NCBI GenBank assembly: GCA_903895845.1
Contig: CAITVK010000102.1
Location: forward strand, 1 to 55,063
DNA: 55,063 nt
Reading direction: 5' to 3'
Source: an uncultured Chitinophagaceae bacterium
GTDB taxonomy: Bacteria; Bacteroidota; Bacteroidia; Chitinophagales; Chitinophagaceae
How positions within the stretch are numbered: the first letter of the stretch is position 1; each line of letters begins with the position of its first letter. The notes under the pieces are model-generated. The model did no database searches. It worked only from the letters and a program-made list of their open reading frames with translations, and had not been told where the DNA came from. The translations under genes were made by a program, and so were the position numbers. Of the stretch, positions 40,601 through 48,874 are shown one piece after another.

Positions 40601-41353
40601 CAAAATCATGGCAACACGCGCTCCATGCACCCTAGAGATATCGATGGCGCTTCTGTTGAGGAACATAATGAGTGCCAACACAAAAAGTACCCGCAGAAAT
40701 ATCGTAAAGAAGTCGTATCCTGCATAAATATGCCCCTCTTTCTGGCTTATCTTAAACAAAGTCTCCCCTTGCGAATTAATAATCGGCAAGGCATTGGTGT
40801 CATTACTTATCTCATATTGCTCACTCAGCTTAGGGAAGCCGTCAAAGTCTTTGTGCAGGTAATCATTGTCTATAAAATAGCTCCATCTGATGGGGATTAC
40901 TGCCATCAACAGTATCTTTTTGTTTGGTAAGTTGATGGTTTGCTTTACAACTTCCTGCTCCCCGTTCTGTCTGGTGGCAAAGTAATAACCATCTCTCTGC
41001 AACAGGTCTTCGGGAAGTATGGTAAAGGTATTATTGTTCCAATAAGTGAGTATGGGGCTGCCTACATCATTTGTTTTGTACAGAAAAAGGCCAAAAGATT
41101 GCTTGGTAAGGTCTAGTTTTTTCTCGGCAGCGGTATCGGTTATCAGCAATTGCAACAAATCGGTATCGACAGCAATGCGTTGAATGCCCTTTTCGGCTTG
41201 AGTAAGTTTAAATTCCAGTTTATCCTTCACTTTGGCAGGCGAAGAGTCGTACGCCCAATAGTTAGTGATTACAAAAGAAATGGTGTACAGCCACGCTGCT
41301 ATGATAAGCAGGTATCCATGTTTATAAAATGCTGTACGTAGTGTATTAATCAA
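37616..41353 (-). CDS. NtrY-like membrane sensor histidine kinase
   Basis: The 1245-residue protein has an N-terminal membrane segment (about 13-31), a periplasmic region, then about eight hydrophobic segments near 210-470. A second large extracytoplasmic region follows at about 480-730, and further membrane segments near 735-760 and 965-985. A HAMP-like region leads to the histidine motif V-A-H-E-I-K-N-P-L-T-P-M near 1050. Next come the ATPase N-box (FTNLIKNAIEAVEG) and G boxes (DDGKGI, GTGLGLAI). The architecture resembles NtrY-type kinases in Bacteroidota. No response regulator gene is adjacent. The stimulus is unknown. Confidence 0.9.
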   Translation of the reverse strand: MINTLRTAFYKHGYLLIIAAWLYTISFVITNYWAYDSSPAKVKDKLEFKLTQAEKGIQRIAVDTDLLQLLITDTAAEKKLDLTKQSFGLFLYKTNDVGSPILTYWNNNTFTILPEDLLQRDGYYFATRQNGEQEVVKQTINLPNKKILLMAVIPIRWSYFIDNDYLHKDFDGFPKLSEQYEISNDTNALPIINSQGETLFKISQKEGHIYAGYDFFTIFLRVLFVLALIMFLNRSAIDISRVHGARVAMILLVSVVGTIRIITYYFPFPFDFSRLSLFDPSVYASNALHSSLGQLLVNSILLFWLVGFWKFSTLKSKPSYLYAKYAFVKYLNIVLLVALAFVLTRIISTLILDSKISFDVTHFFSLTLFSVVSFIVLAFLGVTFYHLSHVMLRPVLNTNTPLHFQLLTAMVAGLFYITFTISTATELYFLILLWVIVYLIIVNRRKQDINISIQKSSFFLFWIMFFALSITLLISWQNKTLDLAQRKKIAERVVLQNDANGENVLSIALSNINEKALENNFPRLLQEATNKKIKDSILNENFTGYLNRFETSIYTFNQFYQPLFNEDTTFNYPSLTSIIFIRSKQTDVPNLYTWENSPDQVSYIYSITIGSQDNPMGYMFLVAKPKKYKSEALYPVLFSQSDDDNNFTGQNDYAQALYLNGRLISKSNDYDFPLKVKNTKLLPHEFAESYNDNSNELWYNAGKGKMVVIAQTENRFIELVTLFAYLFFTFLVLIASLYAANYVLRANFNKLSLRNIIGVDMQSQIHATVIFISVFSFVVIGAATISYFINRFDETSQQRLSSSIEAIANEISGRLQQVESQKLLDDSLYSNDAGIANNLERNIAEVSETHNVDINFYSLTGSLIASTQPNIYSKQILNSRINPKAFYHLQYDGRSHYVQKERIGNLEYLSMYMPVLDDAGEAYAYINIPYLNSQLELNQEISSFIATIINLNAFIFLIAGAISFLITQRVVVSFSIIANKMKEVSIGKKNEAIVWKKNDEIGGLVAEYNKMVQKLEASANALAQSEREGAWREMARQVAHEIKNPLTPMKLSIQYLQRAIDNDLPNAKELTQSVAKTLITQIDELAKIAGDFSQFANIDNVEMEKVDISEKLESIVQLYRQSESVIINYETHPPVFVLGDKVQISRLFTNLIKNAIEAVEGRIATIDITQIVTDSHLTITIKDDGKGIEPEMAAHIFQPNFTTKTSGTGLGLAISKGIVEKLKGYIGFQTEIGKGTTFIIRLPIV

Positions 41354-41718
41354 GTAATTCTATTTATCTATTTACTTATACGCAAAAACATAACCAAAGA
41401 GGACATAAAGGGTTATTTTCTGCCTTACTGTAAAACAATTTTTTTTGAGAACCCCTATCCTTCGTGGAGAATTCTTTCTTTTTTTCATGGCTGATTGATA
41501 TTTATTTTCCTCAATATTCTTCGGTATAAATCTCAACATTCCCTTTACTTATTCTGCTCCCAAAGATGCAATAAATAAGTTAATAACTTAAGAATAGTAC
41601 GAAACCCAATTCAAGTATGGGGTAAAAAAGGTGCATACTCCTTAGCTATGCCAAGCCAGAGGATTACAATGCAAATTCAGAGAAGTGCGATGCTGAGTAA
41701 ATATGCTGCTGATTGAAG
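41354..41718. other. Intergenic, no clear feature
   Basis: The 365-bp gap lies between the kinase start and the stop of the phospholipase-like gene, both on the minus strand. A minus-strand TATGTTTTTG close to the kinase start could be part of its promoter. I see no gene or strong hairpin. Confidence 0.45.
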
Positions 41719-43380
41719 TTAAAGTTTCTCAAAATGCCTGATGACTTTATTTGAATCCCCCACCACTTCCAAGTAGTAGCCACCATTTGCAAAGTGAGAA
41801 ACATCAACATCAATCGTCGATTGAGTAGTTACATTGTAATGGGCAATCTTATTTCCTAAGGCATCATATAAATTGATAGATTTGGTTTTCAGAGGCAATA
41901 AAACATGTACTTTATTGTTAGCAGGACTCGGATAGATACTTACAGCGGCAGTAGCACGATCATAAATGTCTACCACCTTAGAAAAAGTAAAGCCTCCATC
42001 TTCATCAACCTCTTTTATTCTGTAATAGTTGATGCCTTCATTAGGGGATTGATCGATAAGTTGGTATTTACCACTTGTTTCATCGGTTACAATACCAATG
42101 CGTTCATAATGTTGTCCATCCAACGACCGCTCTACTTCAAAATGATTCGTATTTATTTCGGCAGCAGTTTCCCAATGTAGGGCAACCTGGTTATTGGTTG
42201 TGATACTCGCATCAAACGAAACCCAATTTACCGGCAAGGGTGACACACAGGCACTACCACCATTTACAGTAATATCGTTACAAATAGATTGATAATATTG
42301 GTTGGCAATAACAGAATCGTGCACGATAACCATGTTTTCGTCATTGATGTTTTCACCAGCCGAAGTCCAATCGAATGAACCAGTTGCTACCTGAGGATCT
42401 GACGAGGGTAACAATGCATCAACTACCATTATTTTATTATGATACAATGAGTTAGCCCCTCCGTTATAAATGATAAAGTCTTTGCCCAACGGACCACTTA
42501 ATGTGGTATATGGTGAAAAAGTTTGACTATAAACATCTAAAACACACCTAACATTTATCTTACTATTAAACTTTTTTAGAACAACCTGAGCAAGCGTGTT
42601 ATCTGTAAAAGTATACATGCCGATGGTAAGGTCGTTGTTAGCAGAGTTGGCAACTTTAGTTATATAAGCCCCACAAGAGTCTTTTGGACTAAAGTGTACA
42701 TCTACAAGAGTGCCGTTCACATTAAAATAGTGGGTCGCAGAAGCTAATTTGTGTGTTCCAAAAGCACTAGTGGTTGTATTAGGTACACTGTCTGTACCAC
42801 CCCACATCTGATTGAACTGATTATAAAATGCAGTAGCAACTTGTTGGTTTTGTATAATTAAAAGATTATTATAGTCTGAAGTCGTTTGTTCTACAGAATA
42901 GTTATACGAACCTGTAATAACACAAGCATCATTTGAATCCGGCGAATTCACATCTACAACTAAAAATTTATTGTGCATAATTCCATAGCCAGAACCTTTA
43001 GGGCTACTTATCCGTGGTATCGACGTATTTAACAGGCTCATACCTTTATTGCTGGAGGAACCATTGTTGATCCAGCGAATCTTTACCCCCCTTTTTAAAG
43101 CATTATTTGCAGCAGTTGCTATTTTAGAAACCTGATCATTGGCAACAGAAGTAAAATCGTAGACAGCGAAGTCTAGTGTGTACTTGGCATTGTTGATATA
43201 ATATACAATTGTATCGGGGAATGTTCCCTTTAAATAAGTTGCATTTACACCGTTGGACAAGTTATTGTTCACAGGATGATTAAAGTAACATCTTATCTTG
43301 GGATTCTGAGCAAAGACTTTAGTAACCGCGACAAAAGATAAGGCGACAAAAAGAAGTTTTTGAGGGTGTAGTGTATTCAT
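41719..43380 (-). CDS. Secreted phospholipase D-like protein with T9SS sorting tail
   Basis: The 553-residue protein has a signal peptide (ends V-F-A before QNPKIR). It has two PLD-type HKD motifs: H-N-K-F-L-V-V-D near 136-143, followed by ITGSYNYS, and H-N-K-I-M-V-V-D near 315-322, followed by ATGSFDWTSAGEN. A fibronectin-like segment follows (VNWVSFDASITTNNQVALHW, then HFEVERSLDG). A C-terminal type A T9SS domain contains I-Y-P-S-P-A-N-N-K-V and ends HFEKL. It should be exported and act on phosphodiesters such as phospholipids or nucleic acids. Confidence 0.9.
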   Translation of the reverse strand: MNTLHPQKLLFVALSFVAVTKVFAQNPKIRCYFNHPVNNNLSNGVNATYLKGTFPDTIVYYINNAKYTLDFAVYDFTSVANDQVSKIATAANNALKRGVKIRWINNGSSSNKGMSLLNTSIPRISSPKGSGYGIMHNKFLVVDVNSPDSNDACVITGSYNYSVEQTTSDYNNLLIIQNQQVATAFYNQFNQMWGGTDSVPNTTTSAFGTHKLASATHYFNVNGTLVDVHFSPKDSCGAYITKVANSANNDLTIGMYTFTDNTLAQVVLKKFNSKINVRCVLDVYSQTFSPYTTLSGPLGKDFIIYNGGANSLYHNKIMVVDALLPSSDPQVATGSFDWTSAGENINDENMVIVHDSVIANQYYQSICNDITVNGGSACVSPLPVNWVSFDASITTNNQVALHWETAAEINTNHFEVERSLDGQHYERIGIVTDETSGKYQLIDQSPNEGINYYRIKEVDEDGGFTFSKVVDIYDRATAAVSIYPSPANNKVHVLLPLKTKSINLYDALGNKIAHYNVTTQSTIDVDVSHFANGGYYLEVVGDSNKVIRHFEKL

Positions 43381-43672
43381 TTGTTAGTATGTTGAGAGAT
43401 TATTTAAAATAAGACTTTAGTGAGTTAGGGTGATTTGAAAAAATATTTAAATGCTGCCTAAGTAACTACCATCAATTCTGCTGAGTATAACATCAAAGCG
43501 AAGATGCTGAATAAAATTAAATATTTTATCGAGACAGTGCAAATATTGCAGAAATATCGGCTAATTTTCCACTTTAAGCAAGTTTTTATTCACATTGATA
43601 ACAATTTGTTAATACAAAGTGTTTTTTCTAAAAAGAAAATACCCTATGTTTGTAAAAATAAACAAATTAATT
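43381..43672. other. Divergent intergenic region
   Basis: The 292-bp AT-rich gap between two divergent T9SS-exported genes holds no recognisable gene. The open frame across 43504-43672 appears to be a chance frame and lacks family features. Confidence 0.4.
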
Positions 43673-44872
43673 ATGAAGCAAAAATTTACACTCCTCCTCT
43701 TCACAATCTTTACTACTTTACTAGTAGTAAACAAGTCGTCAGCACAAATAACAGACTTGAATGTTATTAAAGCTTTGTACACTGGTACAGCAACTACAAT
43801 CCCTAGTGGTTATTTTCTTAATGGGGTTGTTATTTCTGACACCATCAACAAGAATGTATCTGCTGCCAACACTATTGTTCAAGCAAATGGAACTGGTATT
43901 ATCATTTATTTCGGTAAAGGTGCTGGTCATTATTACAATGCGGGTGATTCTATCTCCTTAGACCTTACTGGCTGGGGGCTTACTGCCTATAATGGTGCAG
44001 ATGAGCTTACACCACCAACCGGAACCACCAGTTTTCCTCCACCAGTTGCAACTGGTGTTGTTGTTACGCCAATGGTTGTTACAATCGATTATTTAAACAA
44101 TAACTACAATCAAATTGCATACACAATGTTATTGATACACCATGCGATTATTACTTCTACGTCTGGTGTATTTGCGGGTTCTAACAACCTTACAGATGCA
44201 ACAGGAACAATAGTGCTATATACAGGTGCAAACGCAACCTATGTAGATTCTACGCTTCCTGCAGATACGATGGATTTTGTAGGTTATGCAACTATCTATA
44301 AGACGGCTCCGGAGTTTGACATCAGAAGTTTTAGCGAAATCCATTGGGCGTTACCTCTAAGCTTCAAAGCTTTCTCAGTTGAGGCAAAGGGAACTACTGC
44401 TTTACTTAGCTGGAGCACTGCAAATGAAGTGAACACCAGCAAAATTGCAATCGAGAAAAGTTTAGATGGAATAAATTATGCCTCTTTAGGTACAATTCCT
44501 TCAAAGGGTAAACCTAGCAATAGTTACGTTTTTACAGATGCAAGTAACAAAAGTGGAACTGTGGCTTACTATCGTTTGAAATCTATAGACAATGCTGGTT
44601 CTTTTGCATACAGCAGTGTACAAAAAGTAGCATTCTCTGCCGCAACCAAACTTACTGCTTATCCTAACCCTACATCAGGCACAACTAAATTGTCTTATGT
44701 TGCCTCAACTACAGATGCAATTGCACGTGTTTTGAGCATAGATGGCAAAGTTGTAAAACAAGTTAACCTAAAAGCAGGTACAACAACTACAGACTTGCAA
44801 CTTGCTGGTTTGGCAAAGGGAATATACACTGTAGAAACAGGTAATAATACTATTAAAATAGCAAAGAACTAA
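43673..44872 (+). CDS. Secreted protein with nucleic-acid-binding-like fold and T9SS sorting tail
   Basis: The protein of about 399 residues starts at ATG 43673, because the signal peptide MKQKFTLLLFTIFTTLLVV...SSAQ begins here. The N-terminal half (about 27-205) shows repeated strands like IIIYFGKGAGHYYNAGDSIS, similar to the OB-like DUF5689-type domains of Bacteroidota exported proteins. Residues about 225-320 form an Fn3-like domain (LPLSFKAFSVEAKGTTALLS). The last ~75 are a type A T9SS domain with A-Y-P-N-P-T-S-G-T. The substrate is unknown. It ends before a strong hairpin. Confidence 0.85.
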   Translation: MKQKFTLLLFTIFTTLLVVNKSSAQITDLNVIKALYTGTATTIPSGYFLNGVVISDTINKNVSAANTIVQANGTGIIIYFGKGAGHYYNAGDSISLDLTGWGLTAYNGADELTPPTGTTSFPPPVATGVVVTPMVVTIDYLNNNYNQIAYTMLLIHHAIITSTSGVFAGSNNLTDATGTIVLYTGANATYVDSTLPADTMDFVGYATIYKTAPEFDIRSFSEIHWALPLSFKAFSVEAKGTTALLSWSTANEVNTSKIAIEKSLDGINYASLGTIPSKGKPSNSYVFTDASNKSGTVAYYRLKSIDNAGSFAYSSVQKVAFSAATKLTAYPNPTSGTTKLSYVASTTDAIARVLSIDGKVVKQVNLKAGTTTTDLQLAGLAKGIYTVETGNNTIKIAKN

Positions 44873-44893
44873 ATTATATAGGTTCTTTAAACT

Positions 44894-44940
44894 AAAAGAC
44901 CTTGTCTGATAAATTGATTTTATCAGACAAGGTCTTTTTA
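44894..44940. terminator. Bidirectional terminator with a perfect 20-bp stem
   Basis: 44894-44913 is the reverse complement of 44918-44937, with loop TTGA. A-rich and T-rich flanks serve both convergent genes (stop at 44872 plus, 44965 minus). Confidence 0.9.
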
Positions 44941-44964
44941 ATTTTGCAAGATTCTATCCTGCAA

Positions 44965-45990
44965 TTAATTATTTGCTTTCCCCATTTTCTTAACTGTAAA
45001 TACATCCTGATCGGTGGAGTCTCCCATTTCTTGCAGTTTACCAAAAGCGGCTGCGGTAGCATAGTTAAGTACTTCCTGTGGTGGATTTTGATTGTATAAT
45101 CCATATATTAACCCAGCCATAAAACAATCCCCGCTCCCACTTCTGTCTACAACACCTTCGCACTTAAATTCTGGTGAAGCGTAGTGCTTTCCTTCCGTAT
45201 ACAATCCAGTATAGTAATGCAAATTATTTCCATTGCTATCAAACCTAAATGTATTTGCAACCACTTTGCACTTGGGAAATTGTTCGATAATGGCTTTCGC
45301 GGTCTTTTCGGAATGACTCAAGTAAGCTTCTTTACTTTTCTTGTCATGAATATGTTCGTCCAATTCAATACCCAGTAATGTATGTGCACTCCAGATATTA
45401 CCCATAATAACGTCGCAATATTCTGCAAGTTTAGGCATTACTTCAACTGGTTGTTTACCATACTTCCAAAGTCGCGCACGATAATTTAGGTCCAATGAGA
45501 TTGTAATCCCTTTTTTGGAAGCTGCTTCAACTGCCTCCAAACAAACATCTGCAATATTTTGATTGAGTGCGGGGCTGATAGCTGTAAAATCCAACCAAGA
45601 CACGTCTCTAAATACCTTATCCCAATCAATTACACCAGTTGTTAACTCTGAAAAGGAAGATCTATCCCGGTCATAAACCATTTTCCCCTTTAAATCTGCC
45701 CCTCTTTCCAAGAAATAAATACCTATCCTGTTTCCTGCATACAATATGGAGGATGTAAAAATTCCTTTATATTCCAGATAGTCTACCACATGCCTACTCA
45801 TAAAATTATCTGGCAATACAGTACAATATTTAACAGGAATATTCCAGCCAGCCAAAGCAGTTGCAACATTAGCTTCTGCACCTCCCATATACAATAGCAT
45901 AGGTTGCTTCTCTGAAAACTCATCTTCTGTGGCTGCTGGGGATATGCGTAACAATAACTCTCCAAAACAAAGTACTTTTTTCTTGTGCAT
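44965..45990 (-). CDS. PfkB-family sugar kinase (2-keto-3-deoxygluconate kinase-like)
   Basis: The protein of about 341 residues starts at the ATG complementary to 45988-45990 (MHKKKVLCFGELLLRIS). The PfkB signatures are M-G-G-A-E-A-N-V-A near 33-41 and the ATP/substrate D-R-S-G-S-G-D-C-F near 285-293, with the catalytic Asp. The family resembles 2-keto-3-deoxygluconate kinases, used in hexuronate breakdown, but the sugar is inferred only from similarity of pattern. The next minus-strand gene downstream is none; a terminator lies 3'. Confidence 0.88.
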   Translation of the reverse strand: MHKKKVLCFGELLLRISPAATEDEFSEKQPMLLYMGGAEANVATALAGWNIPVKYCTVLPDNFMSRHVVDYLEYKGIFTSSILYAGNRIGIYFLERGADLKGKMVYDRDRSSFSELTTGVIDWDKVFRDVSWLDFTAISPALNQNIADVCLEAVEAASKKGITISLDLNYRARLWKYGKQPVEVMPKLAEYCDVIMGNIWSAHTLLGIELDEHIHDKKSKEAYLSHSEKTAKAIIEQFPKCKVVANTFRFDSNGNNLHYYTGLYTEGKHYASPEFKCEGVVDRSGSGDCFMAGLIYGLYNQNPPQEVLNYATAAAFGKLQEMGDSTDQDVFTVKKMGKANN

Positions 45991-46138
45991 AGTCCATTCA
46001 ATTAAGTAGAAACGATAATGGTATAATCCTTTGTGCGAAGTAACGGTTTTTGAAGGATTTATAACTGTAGATCTGCCCTTTAACCACAAGAATTAAAAAA
46101 AACGATGTCGCTGATATCATCAGATTACCCCGAGAATT

Positions 46139-46618
46139 CTACACATCAATCACAACACTTCTACTAAAGCTTTCCTCCAATGAGATGAGGGTCTCTGTGC
46201 GTTCTATACCCTTTATTTTTTGCAGTTCATCATGCAACACATATCTGAGCTGAACAATATCCTTGCAAACAATTTCGGCAAACATGCTATAGTTACCCGT
46301 GGTATAGTTTACCCTTACTACTTGCGGTATTTTCTTTAGTTCTTTTGCTACATCATCATACAAAGAACTCTTCTCCAGATAAATGCCAATAAAAGCAATA
46401 ACATCATAGCCAAGCGCACGAACGTCTATCGATAATTTTTTGCCTGTAACAACCTTCAATTCCTCCAATTTTTTTATTCGCACGTGAATAGTTCCTCCCG
46501 ATACAAAAAGCTTTTTACCCAAATCGGCATAAGAAATCTCTGCATCGTTCATCATTTCACGAATAATCTGAAGATCAAGTTTATCAAGTTGTAGTCTTAA
46601 AGAAGCCCTGCTATCCAT
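46139..46618 (-). CDS. Lrp/AsnC family transcriptional regulator
   Basis: The 159-residue protein has an N-terminal winged helix-turn-helix (KLDLQIIREMMNDAEISYADL then FVSGGTIHVRIKKLE) and a C-terminal RAM-type ligand domain (AFIGIYLE then VNYTTGNYSMFAEIVCKD), the standard Lrp/AsnC layout. Such proteins respond to amino acids. It lies 149 bases before the sugar kinase gene on the same strand. It may control itself or nearby genes. Its ligand cannot be read from sequence. Confidence 0.92.
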   Translation of the reverse strand: MDSRASLRLQLDKLDLQIIREMMNDAEISYADLGKKLFVSGGTIHVRIKKLEELKVVTGKKLSIDVRALGYDVIAFIGIYLEKSSLYDDVAKELKKIPQVVRVNYTTGNYSMFAEIVCKDIVQLRYVLHDELQKIKGIERTETLISLEESFSRSVVIDV

Positions 46619-46714
46619 ATTAGAAATTATTTAAAATAAAAGCTAAAATACTGCTTAATTTCTAAACTTTCAAAAAAAAGTTTAAAATATTTGCAACATA
46701 TCGAGAGATATACT

Positions 46715-46722
46715 TAATATTG
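46715..46722 (+). promoter_or_regulatory. Possible promoter of the tRNA-like RNA (-7 box)
   Basis: TAATATTG is close to TAnnTTTG and lies about 42 bases before the folded RNA. It is a weak candidate. Confidence 0.35.
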
Positions 46723-46764
46723 CACTCTCAAATCGAAAAACGGTATGAGAACAGTTCTTAATAC

Positions 46765-46935
46765 TGTGGGGTGATGAAACTTTTGGCAGACATGCCCTCT
46801 TGTCTCGGGGGTGAGGATTACGGGATAAACATAGCATAGAGCCGGATTGTAGCAATACTTACTCGACCAGGGTGGACCACTGAACTTTGTACTATCGCTA
46901 ACTGCCTCGTGGAGGTTCGACCCCTCCCCCTACAG
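46765..46935 (+). ncRNA. Unusual tRNA-like RNA with a tRNA-Leu-type body and ~99-nt variable region
   Basis: The acceptor stem TGTGGGG (46765-46771) pairs with CCCTACA (46928-46934), with a G discriminator at 46935. The D-arm is ATG...CAT with an AAACTTTTGGCAGA loop like tRNA-Leu. The anticodon arm is CCCTC-TTGTCTC-GGGGG, formally anticodon GTC. The T-arm is GGAGG-TTCGACC-CCTCC. Between the anticodon arm and T-arm lie 99 nt (46812-46910), closed by TGAGG/CCTCG, with an inner TAGCATAG/CTATCGCTA pairing. A terminator follows at 46945-46984, so it is a transcribed gene. It is not a standard tRNA or tmRNA. The function is unknown. Confidence 0.6.
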
Positions 46936-46944
46936 CTACTCACT

Positions 46945-46984
46945 AAAGTGAAACTCTTTATCAATAAGGGTTTCACTTTTTTTA
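46945..46984 (+). terminator. Terminator of the tRNA-like RNA
   Basis: A perfect 10-bp stem (46945-46954 with 46970-46979) is followed by T residues. It supports transcription of the RNA on the plus strand. Confidence 0.8.
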
Positions 46985-47091
46985 TTGCCCTAAACAGCGC
47001 CTGCTTTGTAAATGCAGCCATATTGACATTGGCTGAAAGTGTGTTTTACTCCACATTGATAACTTTTGGGGCGAGTTCCACCACTAACATC
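46985..47091. other. Intergenic spacer before the second array
   Basis: No gene is visible here. The sequence may contain faint, degenerate 20-22-base repeats leading into the array. Confidence 0.4.
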
Positions 47092-47520
47092 CATGGCACG
47101 AATCAGTTTTTTCATGGTTCGGTTCAGTTTTTTCATGGCAGGTACTACCACTCCTCATGGCACAGATGAGTATTTTCATGGTTCGGTTCAGTTTTTTCAT
47201 GGCAGGTACTACCACTCCTCATGGCACGAACCAGCTTTTTCATGGCACGGTTCAGTTTTTTCATGGCAGGTACTACCACTCCTCATGGCATGAACCATCA
47301 TCAGGCATGGCATGATCAGTTTTTTCATGGTAGCCACAATGAAAGTTGATGGCACGGTTCAGTTTTTTTATAGGTCGAATCAACTACAATCATGGTTCTA
47401 ATCAACAATGACTATGGCACGGTTCAGTTTTTTGGTGGCAGGTATCTACTGAATCATAGTACGAATCAACTAAGACTACATTCCTAATCAGCAATTAAGA
47501 TGGGCTATTTCAAATTATGA
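47092..47520. repeat. Second phased array: CATGG-led units of 21-22 bp
   Basis: CATGG (or near copies) begins at 47092, 47113, 47134, 47156, 47177, 47198, 47220, 47241, 47262, 47284, 47306, 47326 and continues in degenerate form to about 47499, about 20 units. Steps are 21, 21, 22, repeated, making a 64-bp higher-order unit seen three times. Each higher-order unit carries GGTTCAGTTTTTT and GGTACTACCACTCCT blocks. Because of the 22-base steps no reading frame runs through, so it is not coding. It lies between the RNA terminator and the stop of the gene at 47639. Confidence 0.92.
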
Positions 47521-47638
47521 TATATAAGAACCAAATAGAAACCTCTTATCGCATTGTGAGTTGAATTGGGCATAAAAAAAAGGCGATTCAATAAAGAACC
47601 AACCTTTTCAAGTATCAATTAAAAAATCATCCATTCAT

Positions 47639-48352
47639 TTACGACTGTATAAACAAGCTGAATGCGCCTTCGGCCAATGCACTCACATTGGTAACTACAA
47701 TTTTAGCCCATCCTGTAGGCACCAATACGCCCGCACCAGGGAAAATTGTAATAGCGTCAGCAACTAGCCCCCCAACTTTTAGAAATGAGAGGATTGTTAC
47801 ACCACTATTGGTGAGAAACTTGCCTGTAACCACTCCGCTGATGGTAATAGCAGCAGCAGGGGCTATGGTATAACCGGTGGGCGTTTTTTTGGCGGCTGCT
47901 GATTTAGAAAAGAATTCAGCCGTTATTTCATCGACAATTGTTTGGATAGCGGGTACTGTTTTGCCCATTAACCTAGCGTTATCCAAACATTGCAAAGCAA
48001 AAAACATCCTGTTATTCTGCACCACCTGCCCATGTCCGCCAACGATGGCAGCCAATGCCAAAAGCATCGCTTCGAGCGTATCGGAGTCGATTGCTTCCTG
48101 GGTAAGCGCATCAAAAGAAGCCAAGGTGAAGGAAGAAGTAATTGTTTCGGGATGACCTTTAATTAATTTGGTGTAAATGGTTGCTATCTCCGACATCCGG
48201 ATGGGGCCTACCTTATATAGTCCTTTGGTTTGAAGCTCGGTAAGTGATATTTTTATAATATCCAATATGGTATGAAGCCCAGTGATACCTGTTTCGGTAC
48301 TAGTAACCATTGCTGGGGTAAGTGGATTGTTGATAGCGATGTTTGCTGTCAT
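47639..48352 (-). CDS. Hypothetical protein, 237 aa
   Basis: The protein starts at the ATG complementary to 48350-48352. I recognise no family. Residues about 1-150 are helical with Ala/Leu/Thr-rich segments (ITSSFTLASFDALTQEAIDS then LEAMLLALAAIVGGHGQVVQ). The C-terminus from about 160 looks beta-rich with Gly-Val-Thr repeats. There is no signal peptide or strong membrane helix. Composition resembles the unassigned protein at 213-1283. The second phased array lies directly downstream of its stop. A TAACTTTT box upstream could be a promoter. Confidence 0.65.
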   Translation of the reverse strand: MTANIAINNPLTPAMVTSTETGITGLHTILDIIKISLTELQTKGLYKVGPIRMSEIATIYTKLIKGHPETITSSFTLASFDALTQEAIDSDTLEAMLLALAAIVGGHGQVVQNNRMFFALQCLDNARLMGKTVPAIQTIVDEITAEFFSKSAAAKKTPTGYTIAPAAAITISGVVTGKFLTNSGVTILSFLKVGGLVADAITIFPGAGVLVPTGWAKIVVTNVSALAEGAFSLFIQS

Positions 48353-48874
48353 AATAAATAATTTAAAAGTTAACTGAATAAAACTAGAAAGCGATGTGGG
48401 AGATGCTTCGTTTTAAGTGGATGCCGTTGTAGGCAGTTGTTAACTTTAAACTATATTACAAATCTTCGGGGCAATAGCGAATCGTTTTGATATTTGCTAT
48501 CTGATGCAATGATACAGCAAGGGAATGACAGCGATGATATGATTATAATCATAGGTATTGTGGTTGGGAGGAAATACTGATTGAAAAAGGGGGTTAATTG
48601 GGGAATTGGGCAGTTGTTGAATTAAAAATAGACGGATAAATATTCGTCTATACATAATTTCATCATAATCCTCTGTTTAGGTTCTCTGAGCATGGTGATA
48701 GCATAAATCCGATACTGCTTAATTTATTGATTTATGCTGAATTGGATTATAGAAAACTAAAAAGAGTCTGTTTCGGGTTAATACCTCAAAAAAGACTCTT
48801 TTGTTTTCTAAACCGACAGTTAATGATTAAATGTCAATCAATAATCATTAACCTTTAAACATTAATCACTAATT
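48353..48874. other. Intergenic with rfbD terminator and palindromes
   Basis: The 522-bp gap contains a 14-bp palindrome ATGATTATAATCAT (about 48538-48551), a small hairpin TAGACG...CGTCTA (48629-48650) and the terminator at 48751-48809. No gene is visible. Confidence 0.5.
48751..48809 (-). terminator. Terminator of the polysaccharide gene cluster
   Basis: AGAAAAC-(TA)-AAAAGAGTCT (48751-48769) pairs with AGACTCTTTT-GTTTTCT (48793-48809), giving a long stem 3' of rfbD on the minus strand. Confidence 0.7.

Noticed and set aside
43504-43672. N-terminal extension of the T9SS-exported protein or a separate small gene
   Set aside because: The signal peptide begins at 43673, and the upstream residues are not secretion-like.
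46765-46935. tmRNA or group I intron in a tRNA gene
   Set aside because: The anticodon arm is intact and contiguous, the length is too short for tmRNA, and no intron core is seen; the extra sequence is in the variable region.
46909-47293. Open frames through the tRNA-like RNA and the CATGG array
   Set aside because: Steps of 21 and 22 bases shift frame along the array and the first frame overlaps a well-folded RNA and its terminator.
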